Source: Litomosoides sigmodontis (taxonomy: Eukaryota; Nematoda; Chromadorea; Rhabditida; Onchocercidae). Taken from it: a stretch of DNA of 64,000 nucleotides. Under the pieces are notes generated by a model, which was given only the letters and a program-made list of their open reading frames with translations, was not told the origin of the DNA and did no database searches. Location: positions 6,304,983 through 6,368,982 of the forward strand of contig OY718807.1 of the NCBI GenBank assembly GCA_963070105.1, read 5' to 3'. This document shows, piece by piece, positions 25,101 to 38,847 of this stretch; the first letter of the stretch is position 1, and each line of letters starts with the position of its first letter. Position numbers and translations under genes: made by a program.

Positions 25101-27371
25101 TTCTTTGCACTAAATCCTTATCATCGATACTGGTTGATGACCGCCGTCTTCTCAACCTTTTTATATAACGCCCTGGAAAATGACGTAACTAGGCAAAACT
25201 ACTACTTATCATTGATAAAATTTATCATATGAGTGTCTAACAAGTAAATAACTTTAATTTCTTTAAGTTAATTCCTCACTTCCAAATCATTACTTACTTA
25301 TTAAGAAAGAAAAAGAAATTTCTCCTTCTCTACAACAAACGGTATTCGTGGTAACATTTTTTTTGCACTTCTTTCCATGAAAAATTATTGTTTGCTTTTG
25401 AAACATCAAAAATTTATGACCTACTTGAGTTTGTTAATTCTAAATTAGATAATTTATTCAGCGCGTCTTAGAGTTCTACTAGTAAAGAGGGTAAATCCAA
25501 GCAGTTATATCCGCAACTGCTTAGTAGCTTCAATGCACAAGATTAGCTAGTCTAAGGACATACTTTGCTGAGTAGCCTGACGTTGAAGTAATAAATGAAA
25601 ATCTTAAGACTAAATGACGTACGAATCATGCCAACTACTATTTCATCTTTCTTTATCCCTCGAAAAATGCCTGTTTACCTCGGCTGAGACTACGGGAAGG
25701 TTTTGCTCGATGATAGTCACTTGGGCTTGTTGCACCACTCTGAAAATATGAATTAATATTTCAAATATTCACAATCCATTTTAATATTTGCCAACACTGC
25801 TAACGAATTCAAATCCTCTTGAAAGCCCAAGCTCACAACATTTATTTACTTTCCTATCGAACACATTTTACTGCTAATGAAAAAAGCTTTGCCGGTTCTA
25901 AAAAAAAAGGTAGTAAAAATGAATTTTCTTCAAACTTCAAAAATTGCTATTTAAAAAAACTGAGGAAAAAAATCTAAATACTAAAAAGAATTTTCCATGA
26001 GACTGCATATACATAATGATGAAAATGAAAAGACTGGGAAGGGAAACAAAAAAGAAAAAAAAAGCAAACTCTTATCCTACGACAGATTTCGATTTTTTCC
26101 GCTGCATGCAACTTGCGCTGCAAGTCGGCGTATTTCTGCAACTCAGCTTCACGATTCCGCAGGATTTTGTCAATTATGGCGTGATGCTGCTTGGTACTCT
26201 CCTTATCAGTTATATCATCGCTACGCTTAGCATCATCTAGCTGAAATGACTCTAGCTGAATCGATCAACCAATCATTTCAATCCGCACATGCCATCCGAA
26301 CAATTCAATTTTTTTCTCAATTGAACCATTTTATTTTTCATCATATGCTCAGCTTTTTCCAAATAATTAATCAAAATTTTAAATTAAATTTTGGGCAGTA
26401 AAGGAGAGATAATTCGTTGCAAAAATTTTCTATCAATTTGAAGGGAACAAAGCACATTATAAATAAATATTATCAACTTTTAATTTGTGAGGTAAATTTC
26501 ATAACTTATGATATTTAATGATGATGGGAAGATAAATCACTGATAACTGTCGTGCGATCCTACTAGCATATTAATTAGATGATATGATAATTTCTTCTTC
26601 TTCTTTCCCTTATTTCGATAACTAACTCCAACTTCCTATGGAGAAGCAATTGAAATTGAAATATTTGCATCGATTTTCCGCCAAAAACGATATTTATTCC
26701 GTAAGGTGAAGTTAATAACTTTGTTTTATAAAAGAAAATTTTTCATCTCGGAAATTGCCAAAAAAATAATTATCGAATGAATTAAAAAATTCTTTAATTC
26801 AACAGAAATTCGTCCTAATCACTCAATTTTTTCCACTTCGTCTCCGGTTACTTCCACGCTTTCTTTTTTCACGCATAAAAAATGATGGCAGTCATACAAA
26901 AAAAAAACAATTTGCGCCACTTTATGATAAATAAATTGCGCTTCCAATGACTAATTATCACGAAAAATTAGAATAAAAACATCAATATGAGAAAAATTTT
27001 CTCAATAATACTTCATTGCTACTGTCGTAGATTTTACTGCCACAAAAAAAGAGCATTCATTAAATTGAATTTATAATTAATAATTACAAATGGATGTTTG
27101 CTTTTGTTAGCATGTTCGTTGCAATGGTATTTGTCATCTCGAAGATCGTTTAAATGAAGAAATTCTATTCAAATGTATTTGAATTTAATTGTATCTATAA
27201 TTGAACTTAATGTATAATATTGACAAATATATTCATTAACAAAACAGATCAAAAAAAAAACCTTACCAAACCGATATTGCGTAAGTGGCGTTGCATATGT
27301 GGCATGGCAAAGTATTGGCGCAAATGTACATCGTATAGTGGATTATAGTTATCTAACAAATCGTCATTCAT
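19182..27371 (-). CDS. ERICH3-like (glutamate-rich protein 3) homologue
   Basis: Seven minus-strand exons join to about 1,503 residues: 27371-27267, 26240-26081, 25737-25679, 24744-24497, 23482-23279, 23023-19405, 19298-19182. The N-terminus (NYNPLYDVHLRQYF, then MQRHLRNIGL) and the next exon (IIDKILRNREAELQKY) match the conserved N-terminal domain of vertebrate ERICH3 as I remember it (YNSLxDKHLxxYF, RRHLxxxGLI, then a helical region). Human ERICH3 is also close to 1,500 residues and acts in primary cilia; a ciliary role here is inference. After residue 258 a single 3.6 kb exon encodes a low-complexity, Glu/Ser-rich acidic tail with few hydrophobic segments. The one weak point is exon 3: keeping frame needs the acceptor at CAGAG rather than the first CAG. 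All other junctions keep phase with GT-AG sites. Confidence 0.8.
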
Positions 27372-28468
27372 GGTGACAGTGGAAGTCATATATGAATGAT
27401 AATGACTGTGTGATGGTGATCTTTATCAGCTCTGATAATACCTCGCTAGAATGAACAAATTCAATTTTTTTCTTTTCCGCTCTTTTTCCAGTCCTTTTTT
27501 TCTCAAACAATCACTCGATTGATAAGTTTATTTTTTTTTTCGGTTTTTGAGAGAGAAAGAGGGAGAGAGAGAGAGAGAGGGAGAGCGAATGCAATAATAT
27601 TGTACTATTTCGTGGAATATGCAAGTTTTTTCATAACATAAAAAGAAAATAAATTTTAGTACAAATTTTTTATTAAATACTTGGGGAATTCAAAGTTCTC
27701 TTTCCCGTTGATTTACCGTGCGTTCTTTTTTGCTCGACGGATTGTTGAACGATTATTCCAAATTACAACTTCAGCCGCTCCGAAACACTAATATAAATCC
27801 TGAAATGAAAGCTGATTAAATTTAATTACTGTCACTAATAGAGGACAATCAAGTCGTAATATAACTGAAACTTACTCACATTGCACTATAAATTTATATT
27901 GTATTACAGGAAATTAAATCATCACTCTGATGAAACAATGCAACTTTTGCGCAAATCAAATAATTTTATCAAAGCTATAAATGATTAATTATTTTAACTC
28001 CAACAACCTTATAATTCTCGAATTCTAAAAAATTTTTTTGAAAAACTGTGATTGACAAAATCGAGAAGAACTGGCTTAATTAAGTAATTAATGCTGTCAA
28101 CATGAAGAAAACAAATGGGAAGAGAATTTGTAGCCATCGAAATTAGCAAATAAATGATATTTTTGTTTCGAAGTGAGAATTTCATATTATTATGATCATC
28201 AATTTCCAGTGCTCGCTCCTGTTTCTCCTCTTTTTCAGCAGCAAATTTAGGAGTGAAATTAATTAAAATGGAAAAATGACAAATGTACTTTCATTGCACG
28301 CAATTAAACACTGCAAAAAGTAATGGCATTTGCATGAAATGATTTAAGCAAACATGACCTTACAGGGAAAAAAATTTTGCAAAATATAATTCATTTCTTA
28401 TCGATTTCTTTTGCTTTCTTATCGATTATCGATAACTTCGATAATCCGGAGATCATTCAAGCCAAATG

Positions 28469-28618
<150 letters not shown>

Positions 28619-28708
28619 TGCATAGAAACATCAAGCGCACTTACACGAACAAAGGGATATATGGGAGTTTGAAGAGTTTATCTCGTCTTTTTTCCTTCTG
28701 TTCGAGAC

Positions 28709-28741
28709 TCCTCTCCCTCTCTCTCTCTCTCTCTCTCTCTT
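28709..28741. repeat. (CT)n microsatellite
   Basis: Alternating CT run ending in TTTAAAGAGAGG, which gives a short inverted arrangement of CTCTCT and GAGAGG across TTTAAA. Confidence 0.9.
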
Positions 28742-31316
28742 TAAAGAGAGGTGATAGAGAGTGGTTGTTCCGTAGACTTTTCCCTTCCGCTTCCCGCTAC
28801 CCCAACCCTGTTATATTTCTCATAAATTGTTACATTTGAAAAAATAAAATTACCAAAAAATAAACCAAAACTGAAAAAGGAGGAATCTCATGAAATATAA
28901 CGAACCGATATGCCATCGTTTCATAGATTTCATTAAAAAAAAAAAAGAAAAAAACAATTTTATCATAAATTTCGAAAATAACAAAGGTGAAATTTCTATT
29001 TGTAATAAAAATTTCACTTTTGTAATTAAAAATTCTGCTAAATTAGCTGTATAATAGCCAGTTTTCCATTCATTTTTGTACAATTCGTTCCTTTTTTAAT
29101 TAATTCACAATGTAATAAAATTATTGCATTCAAAGGAAGGCTTTCCAAACGAATAAAAATCATCGAAGAATTAAACTCCTAATTATTCTTTTTTTCCTCT
29201 CCTCATTTCTTTTTCTCCCTTTCTCTTACCCTCCCTATTTCTCTCTCCCTCTCTCTCTTTATCTTCTACTCCATCAATCCGCTTATAATTGAGTGAAATG
29301 AAATTAAGGCAAATGAAAAAAAATTTCTTCTGTGACAAATCATTTTTACCTTAATTTATCAAATAGCATGCACATTTATTCATTTAGATTTTCTGTAAAA
29401 AGAAAGCAAACAAAAAAGCGCACTAAAATTTTAATGAAAAATTTAACAGTTGAAGAAATTTAAAACTGAAACAAAAAACTTCAGTCCATTTTTAAATCCT
29501 CAAACAGATGAAAACTCTCATTCCTTGATATGTTTAATTAGCATAAATTTTTAGCAAAAAAAAATGCTTAGCTATTTTATTCGTTTCTTATTGAAACACA
29601 AGCAAACATTCGTTTGCACTTGAGAATTATGTATATCTGAGAAAAAACATTTTGCGTTTCTTTCTTTTTTGTTTTCAATTCTTTCTTGCTTTTCTTCCGT
29701 TTACTTCTTTTTTTTGTGGAAGAGAACCACGAAAATTGGTTTGTTTAAAGGATCGGTGAAAAGAATTGAGGAAATGATGCATTGCTTTCATTTCTGTGCT
29801 GCTGACGCTTTAATTCTTTTTTTTTAATTTTATTTTTATTTACTTACCGTCAAACAGTACGCAAAATGAAAATTTTGAAATGATTAAATGTTAGAATTGA
29901 AGAAAAAAGCCAATTAAGTTGGATTGCGAGCGTCCTTTGCTGCAAAATTGAAGAAGTGAAATTTCACTTTTAGAACTGAAATGATTTATTTTATAGTTTG
30001 TATTGGATCAAAGAAAACAGCCTATAACAAACATTAATAAATGAAATTTAATGTTACAGGCATTTCTGAAATTATGCAAAGCATATTTCTTACTTTGCTA
30101 AAGCTAAAAGTTTAAGTCGAATCGAACATGGATTTTTGCCAATCTTTCTCACGCGAACGTACCTAACTGAATTTATTTAATTTTTTAACATTTTAGGATT
30201 TCGCTCTTCTCTTTGCTTGTTCGTTTAAAAAAGTAACGAAATAAACTGCAAACAGAAAATCAAAATTTTACAATACTAAAAATTAACAATGATGAACATG
30301 CATGCAGTTTGACCTTTAACCTATTAGAAATAGATCAAGGAAGTTCAGAAAACGAAAACAGAAAACGATCGAAATTAATGAGAGGAATGATAGCGGTGTA
30401 AAATTCACAATCAGAAGAATTAATTTAAAAAAATTTCTAATATTCCGAATAAACTAATTGTATAATTGCGAATTAAATTACACTTAAATTTCAGGAAACT
30501 TTTGGCAGGGAAAGATGAGCTTACGATTAAAGCAATAAATGAGTTGTTAACAACCATGTAAAACAAACACAAAAATTGAAATGTTTCAGATGAACAACGA
30601 GTTTGCTCGTTGGCGTCACTTCTCAAATGACTCATTCATTTACGAAACTTAAATTACTGCTAGAAAGAAAATTCTAAAAATCAGCAAACTTTCAATGCAA
30701 AATTATCTCTCACTAAATTTACTATCTAGCACTAATTTGCAATTTGTAAAATTTACAAATTTTTTTCCGAAAGAAACTTTTAGAACAATTAAAATAGCAA
30801 CAATTTCGAAGTATATATTGGTAATATCATTGCTTCTTGAGAATTTGATCTTTGCTCCGAGAAAAAGTGGAAAAAAAATCACTGCAATAGTTTTGCTTCA
30901 GGAATTTAGCAGTCTTCCATTTTGCTTAATTAAGCAAAAAGTATTACTCAAACGATTTCACGGGTTTTTCGATGAATCTGAAGCAACCCATTAGGCACGA
31001 ATACGATTATTATCATTTTTTAGAGAAGCATTTTATCACATAGCTTGGTAAGGCATCAAAGGGCTAGCTGGTTGATTATCGCATTGACAAGAAAAGCAGT
31101 TGATAAATAGCCGCAGATGAAATGACCATTAATGGAAGTAATACAGATGGATTTAGCTTCAATAAATATTTGAAATGAAATTTTCTAAAAACAAACCAAC
31201 TTCCATTATTATCATATAAAATAGTAACCAGTGTTAGGAAGGATAACGTTTACGGTACTGCCAACGAGAATTAGACTGGAATTATCTTCCCGACTGAAAT
31301 ATGAGGATAAAGTGGT

Positions 31317-32184
31317 ATGATTGTGGAAGAATCCGTGGTACGAAGTTCACACCATAAAGATAGTAAAAGTGAGGATGTGGCATTTCAATGAGGGAAATAT
31401 GAAATATCTCTTCCAACTGATATGCATATTTATAACTGAAAAATGATTTATTAAAAGAAACAAAGTGATCTGGAAAGTAATTATGAGATAGAACGAAGAA
31501 AATGAAGGAAAGATATGAAAGGTTCTCATTTTCATTTATTAATTTACAATTTGTCGCGCAGACATCAAGCTAATTAAGCCTAATTAGTAATATTAATTTT
31601 AACACACACACACACATACATACACGCACACTCAAGCAAGCTGATATGAAGTAGCGTTGTCATTCAACTCGAAATTCATTTCTCCAAAAATCATAATTTT
31701 GAACAGAAAAAAAATATTTATTATTTCACATTAATCTTTGAAATGAATTTTATTACAAGAAAAAAAATTGTAATTGTTTTTACACATTTATGACAGCGAT
31801 GAAGCAGTAAAACTAAACATATTAACCGTCGGAGATGAAATAAAATAAAATTTGAAATATTAACCAATAAGTGAATGTACTGAAATTGGAAATTGAAAGG
31901 AAATGAGAGGGAAAAAATCGGAATTGGGAAAGAGTTGAATTGTGGTGATATTAGGGAACTATGCAAATGTGAATGCGCAAATGCAATATGACAATCGTCC
32001 ATGCAATCTATCCTGCGGCTAACACTATAATTTATACATCTAAGCTATCCAAATTTTCCCAACAACAGGCTTCCATCGATTTGAAGCACCCAAATTACAC
32101 ACAACAGAATTGCGCCAAAGAAATATCGATGTCATTTGGGACGACATTCCGAACGATCCAACTGACCACTTCAGATCCACGTAG
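31317..32184 (+). CDS. Weak candidate two-exon small gene
   Basis: The second exon, 32069-32184, stands out from the AT-rich flanks. It encodes 38 codons including the stop and has balanced, non-repetitive composition (NIDVIWDDIPNDPTDHF before ST and TAG). A possible first exon at 31317-31368 begins with ATG and ends at A|GTGAGG. Joining it to the acceptor CAACAACAG gives a 55-residue frame-consistent product. The family is not recognised. There is no clear leader acceptor, and the pairing of the two exons is a guess. The second exon may instead be the last exon of a different unrecognised gene. Confidence 0.25.
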
Positions 32185-35100
32185 ACTGCTTTATCGAAAA
32201 AAAAAATAACAATAATGCAAATTTATTCCATGAATTTCATTCTAATTCGACCATTAATAAATATTTCAACATTTCAGCTGATGAAATTACTCAAAGTTGG
32301 AGAAATTTGTGCAAAATTATGCACAAAAAGAAATGAAAAAAAAACTTTTGTGCTTAATATTTACTGCTTTATAAGTGAACGATAAAAATTTCCCCCCCCC
32401 CTCCCCCCATACTCCATAATTTTTCAATTAAATTATGCAAATTTTCCTTTTTTCTGAAATAACTATGTCGACCGTCTTATTTTACCAATTGTAGAAGAAG
32501 AACAAAGCAAGCAAATATTTGTAAATATAAAAATTTTTTCATAAATGCATACTTTCTCTCTCGTCCATTTATTCTTTATGTGTCTAAACTTACTTGTTGA
32601 GAAAAACGTCATCTTACGCATTCCCTAAAATAATTTATTCGGACATTAAGATTATACAGATCCTAGAATGTAATACAAAAAACATTTGTGTATTGCATTC
32701 TCTTCCAACAAAACAGCAATTTTGTTTCAGAAAATCACATACGTAATTAAGATTTCAATTATGCAAATATTTATACACAAAATATAAAAGTTTAATTGGC
32801 CGAAAGGAAATGTGAAAGCCTTGAAAAAATAAAAGAAAATGAAAATTCAAAAATACGTGCACCGACTCATTCAGAATAGAATTAATTACTTAAACCTTTC
32901 AATGAAATCACAAAATTTGTTCATCTCAATTTGTTCACTATCAACTGCATCCATTCCACTTGCTAATCCCATCTAGCACATTGAGCTATAGCTCTCTTCC
33001 ATTTCAGTTCACTTTTTAAAAAATTTTTAAACTACCTAGTCGAGTTGAAGTGTCCAGTCACTTCCACTGACCGATAAAACATTGAATAGGAGGAAAATTT
33101 TGCAGCTCATGAAAAGGCGCAAACCTCTTCAACTCTCGTCCCCTTTTCTCCATCACAATAGGCTTGCGAGGTGAAATTGCATTAAAAGAACATTTAAGGC
33201 ATAAAAGTGAAAGATTTCCTTTTCAACGAAAATTTTTGACCGAAAAAAGTGGAGGAAAAAACTTTATGGTTCAAATAACAATATTTCATTTTAAAATTTA
33301 CGATGAAAACTGAGCGAGTGTTGTAGCTCTAAAATTTTATCAAATTACTTGTTAAACTAAACAGAGAAGAAAAATTTTTTTTCTTAAATTCGCGAAAAAA
33401 AGCCTTTATTGCCTAGCAACTGTTAATCGCTTACATATATGCCTTTCGAAGTGCTAAAAGTAACTGAAAAGTGCTTTCTAATAAGCAAAAGCTGCAGAAT
33501 TCAATCATTTTATGAAGTTTTGCATGCCAAATACATTTCATTGATAAGTATCAGGTAGCAATGAAATGGAAATTTAATAAAATTCAAATTCAAAGAAAGC
33601 TATGATTTAACACCCATATGTCTCCAGCTGCTCCAAGAGAGAAGATCGGCCAATTAGCATAGCTCATTGATAGTATCCAAAATGTAAAAAAAGTACTGTA
33701 ATTACAGATAGCAAAAGAGGCAACTTCAATCATTTCAACCGTTTCGGTCTTCTCAATTCTGTGCTAACATTTGACTAATTTAAATTTAACACCAAAATTA
33801 TCGCAGTACTGCGGCATTTGAATAATTTATCTGATAAGTGATAATATCATCATGACTGTAGTGCTGAGGAAAAGATGAAAGAAATGAATAAATCAAATTA
33901 GAAATGATATTAGCACTTCAAAGCTCAACAACAGCAACACCGATCAGTGAAATCCATCAAATTCATGCTCTTCTGTGATCTTTGCAACAGTTAATAAATA
34001 TATGTTTAATTTTTCGCCGATAAAAAACACTGCACCATTTCCATCATGCATTTCATTTTTCTCTTTCAGAGAGAGAGAGAGAGAGAGAAAGAGGGATAAG
34101 TGCAGTTTTTGCAAGAATTCAAACTTCAAATTTTGAAATAAATTCCCTTCTTGACATTTACTAAAAATCTCACTTCATGTTTTGAGTTTTTCTTAAAATT
34201 TTCGCCATTATATTCCTCTATTAACTAATTAGCTTAAGTGCCCACGTGTGCCCGTAATTAATTATGAAATTAGAATATGTCCGCCGTAGGCGTAAGGAAT
34301 GTCTAAAGTTCACTTAGCAGGGTATTACAATTAGCTACAGTTCGCATAGGCATTTTTTTAATCGATGAATTGAATTCGTTACGCTTATTTACTTACTTCC
34401 CTCTCATCGTGTTTACATTTCTGTTATTCACCTATTTCTCTTGCATTTCAATTGCACTAATTAATTAGTGAGAAATGAATATTTTTTATTCACCACGCTA
34501 TCAGTTAATTGATAAAAATGAATTTTAGATTCGATTGCAAAAATGAGCGAAGACAAAATTCGAAAAAGGAAGCATTAGATGAATTACACTGTTACGTAAC
34601 TATCATCTGCACAGTTGCGTTAAGCAAAACAAAACGATAGTAATATTAAAATATGCACAAATAGTTTTCAGTATTTTCAATTTCAAAAGTTATTATTTTT
34701 ATTAGCTACTTCATATTGCCTTCCCTTTTTTTTTGATTTTGAAATTTCATGAATTTTAAGCAATTTTTTGAGTTCAAAGAAAATCGATATTTGTTGAAAT
34801 GAAATTAATTAGGTGCGACTTTTTTTCTCGAAATATTTCATAGTTAGTTACAATGTCATTTGAAAAATTAATCGGATTTGAGCAGAAAACCGTTTCATGA
34901 AATTGTGCTTTTTCCATTAGGAAAATGAAATTTTGCTTCGCTGGGAATGTTTTAAACATTTCGATTTCACATAAATTCATGCCTAATTCCATTAAAGCTA
35001 ACAATGGAAAATTAATTAAAGCTTGTTGAAATATTAAATGAACGAAAAAGCAAAAAGAAATATTTAAATAATAAAAAAACGTTTAGCAATAAATTTTTAT

Positions 35101-35463
35101 CAAAGCTAAAGTTAAAGTTATAAACGATAGAAAGCCTTCTCAGCAAGAAGAAGGCGAAAAAAGTGCTTGAAATGAGCCTAATAATACACCAACACGTACA
35201 TAATTACTTATACCTACCACATACACATTACCTTTACGGATGAATAATTTTGTAAATTTAAAAAAGGTCAAAAGAAGTGAAAGAGAGAGAGAGAGAGAAA
35301 GGGAGGGATGAAGTGAAGGTGGCAGACCTCGCTCCTCATAAATTCAATTCAATTCAAATAAATTGAGGAAGAGAGGAAAGAGTGCGGGAAATGGACGGAG
35401 GAGGATCGTTCATTCTACCAATTCATCATATCCTACCTAATTCGATATCTCTTGCCTGTGCAT

Positions 35464-35522
35464 GCGTTTGTGCGTGTGCGCGTGTGCGCGTGTCTTTGTG
35501 TGCATATCTGTGTGTGTGAGTG

Positions 35523-35562
<40 letters not shown>

Positions 35563-35570
35563 TGAGTGCG
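35464..35570. repeat. Complex (GT)n microsatellite
   Basis: GT/GC/GTCT-interrupted alternating purine-pyrimidine tract. It ends in a purer (GT)n run at about 35525-35556. Confidence 0.9.
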
Positions 35571-35696
35571 TTATTAATACATCCCGTAATACACTAATTA
35601 TCCAATCGATAATTGTTCGTTCTTAATCCTTCAATAAATGTTAATTTCATCTTTTTTTTTTTCACTTTTCAATAGTGAAAATTAATGTGCAATTTA

Positions 35697-35699
<3 letters not shown>

Positions 35700-35783
<84 letters not shown>
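35700..35783. repeat. (CA)n microsatellite
   Basis: Eighty-four bases of uninterrupted CA dinucleotides. It lies 130 bp from an opposite-phase GT tract, so the pair could form a long imperfect hairpin (GT arm 35525-35556 with this CA arm). Confidence 0.97.
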
Positions 35784-35787
<4 letters not shown>

Positions 35788-36508
35788 TCCATTTTATTCC
35801 CAAAAAAAGGAAACATTTCGCAGATTAAAATTTTTTGAAAAACAAAAAAGGAGGTGTCTTTAACACTTTAAATATTATTGCAAATTTATTATCAAATGAA
35901 CTAATTTTCGCCAATTCAATTATTTCTTTCCGTTTCAGGTAATTATGCAATCGCTTAATTGAAATTAATATTTCTTAAATTCGTATCGAATGCGTCATAC
36001 AATTGGAATGGTAAAAATTTCGTGAAAGTTCCTTTTTTCGAAAGCGATGACTCATTCATCTCTGAAATGTAAAACTATCGTAAATGTATATATATATGTG
36101 TGTGTGTGAGCAATACTTCAAGTTCATGTCACGTCATTAATAATCACGTCATGTCGTTTAAAGAAAAAGTTCATGGAAATTTCGTTTTAGTACGCTCACC
36201 CTAATCTGTGCATGGGAAGAGAAGATATTTGATAATTACTTCATTGCTCTACCGTTTCATGCAAATATCAGAGCGATATGAGACGGCGAAGAAAAAAATA
36301 TTAATTTAAAAAACATGCACAGAATGCTTGAAATTATTTCATTCCACAAAATGAACAAGAAAAATAGGATTTTAGTGCTAATGAAAGATAGAAGAAAAAA
36401 GAATGTTTGGATAAGGAACTGAAATTTTTGAATTTATTCATATATTTTATGTGACGAATGTATATGTTTCTTTTTTTTGAAAAAATTTTCATCCCTTCTA
36501 TCTCAAAG

Positions 36509-36540
36509 AGAGAGAGAGAGAGGGAGAGGGAGAGAGAGAA
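36509..36540. repeat. (GA)n microsatellite
   Basis: Short GA tract with GGGA interruptions. A matching CT tract lies at 36668-36687. Confidence 0.85.
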
Positions 36541-38560
36541 TGAATTGTTCAATATTAACAAAGAGAAATCATCTTTGGTTAACAGTTTTGTGCTTGAAGG
36601 ATGCTTTGTTTCTTTCTTATTCCATCATTAACAATCATTAAGTTCACTAGCTTCTTCCTTTTCTTCCTCTCTCTCTCTCTCTCTCTCGCAATTTTCTTTT
36701 CGATTATATTTCTTCTTTTTCACATTACTGATTGGTTAAGCAGTGAAGTGCTCCCCTCCCTCATTTATTGATAAAATTTCAATGGGAAAAAATTGAATAA
36801 ATAATTTGAAATAAATGAAATTAGGTTTATTCTTTTGAAAAGGAAAGAGGAAAAAATAAAATGTGTGAATGTGTTAATAAAATGTGTTGATGAATTTTGT
36901 ATTTCTAAGCGTACTTGTTCATCGCTATGGAAACAGAAAACAAATTTAATTGATAAAAATGATTTGTGGAAATGATGAGAAAGGAAGGAAGGAGTGAATT
37001 GTTGAGGGATCATTTTAACTTTTTGAATTGTGCTTCTTTCTTTCTTTATCTAATACGTTCATCAATACATGCAAGAGCCTTTTTTCTTCCTTTTCAAATG
37101 CCTTTCATCCTCACTAAATCAAAAGGGATGTGTAGGACTCAGCTGTTTCAAAGTAATTTAGCTGAAATTAAACCATACAGTAGAAATAGAGGAGGAAAAC
37201 TAGGAGAAAAAGATAGTACTGACTTATTGACAGGCCTGCCTGTAAGACGAAAATTTAACATTGTTGTTGGTTCGTTTAGCCGTCTACCGACCTGTTAGTT
37301 CTAGCGATTAAACCACTCTTTTATCACTCAGATATTCAAATTTTGTTCAAATCTCATCATTTCTAATGTTTATTTTCCAAAAAAAAAGAACAACGAACGA
37401 GGAAGTGCGAAATTTGTTCGCACCTTTAAATTTGTTCGCAAAATCAAATTTTAACGCTGAATTGTACTGAAATTGAATTTTAGAATGATTTGTATTACAC
37501 GCAAAATAATAAATAACATCGATGACGGAAAGACATTTTAATGAGGTCGACAAGAAGAAAAACGATGAAGGGCTTGAACGTTTTTTGGTTTTCTTCTATC
37601 GAAAAGTCAAGACTATTTCAACTGACACTCCTCGCACAATGCCAATATGAAGGATGTAATGGGAAAAAAAAAAAGTGAAAATCTTTTCCCGAAAAAATGA
37701 CGTCGACGAAATTTAAAGGATACTAATAACAGGAATAATATAGTAATTATTATTGATAATAGCAAAATGGCAATAATAACAGTAACAACGATAACAACAA
37801 TAATAATAATATTATTGAAATAATTGGTAACTGAATTAAAAAAATACATTGAGAGAGAGTTCACTTCAAAAAAACAAATGTATTGTGTGCGGCGCACGTA
37901 ATTAAGTGAATTGATACTAAATTAGAATAACGAAAACGGCGGAAAGCGCTATTGTTGTTGTTTTTTGATAGATTGGAATTTGTTAAATGTTTATTTTTCA
38001 TGTTTGCATCGATGATTGTGCTTGGATTGTTAAAGTGCTCTTACGTTGCTCGTCGTACAGTTTCTGCTACGGTAATTTTATGATGCAAAGTTCATTGAAG
38101 ATTTCCCACAAACGATGGAAGAGATCGATCGGTTGATGAGCTATCGATGGATTGGAAGTGAGTGATTGCAAAGCGAAATGGATAATATCAATGAACTCAT
38201 TTTCAGCAAATATCATTTGAGGATATTCGGTGAAATTTGCATTTCTTCCGATTTCGAAGTATTTTAAAATTTAACTGTATAGCCAAGAAAAGGAATTGTG
38301 AGAGGAGAATGAGTAGAGATAGTGAAAAGAGAGAACATGAGAGATGGTTAGTGAGGAAGAAGTAGCACTGAAAGTGAAAAATTTTCAATTCAATTTCATA
38401 TGCAAAAAAAGAAAGAACGGCTTGGCAAAGGCGAATTAAATCAAAGATATGCGTGGAAATTGCAATCAGGAAACGATAAACGAGGAGGAAGAGAAAGAGG
38501 AGGAAAAAGGAAGGAAGGAAGGATGCAGAGAGCTAGGAGGAGGAAGGAATAGGATGGAGT

Positions 38561-38565
<5 letters not shown>

Positions 38566-38597
<32 letters not shown>

Positions 38598-38605
38598 AGA
38601 GAGAG
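38566..38605. repeat. (GA)n microsatellite
   Basis: GA dinucleotides at the end of a 150-bp purine-rich strand asymmetry region (38470-38610, GAGG/GGAAGG repeats). Confidence 0.9.
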
Positions 38606-38820
38606 TGAAATAGGAACAACATTAATTTTGAAGCACACAGAAATTAATTAATAAAATTAATGGAAATGATTGGCATTAATCAATAATTAAATACCTATAT
38701 TTCAATATGAAATCATTTAAGGAAATAATAATATAAAGCAAAAGAGTTTGGAAAAGAAAATTAAGAATTTAAGGGAAAAGTGAAAGTTTGAGGAAAAGCC
38801 TTTTTCATTCTCTCTTTTCC

Positions 38821-38847
38821 TAATACAATTTAAATTAAATTGTATTA
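38821..38847. repeat. 27-nt perfect palindrome
   Basis: TAATACAATTTAA and its exact reverse complement flank a single A. It could extrude as a hairpin or be a dimeric binding site; at this AT content chance is not excluded. Confidence 0.8.

Noticed and set aside
30695..30994. A 99-codon plus-strand open frame
   Set aside because: Hydrophobic, Lys/Phe/Leu-rich composition expected of random AT-rich DNA; no splice or start context.
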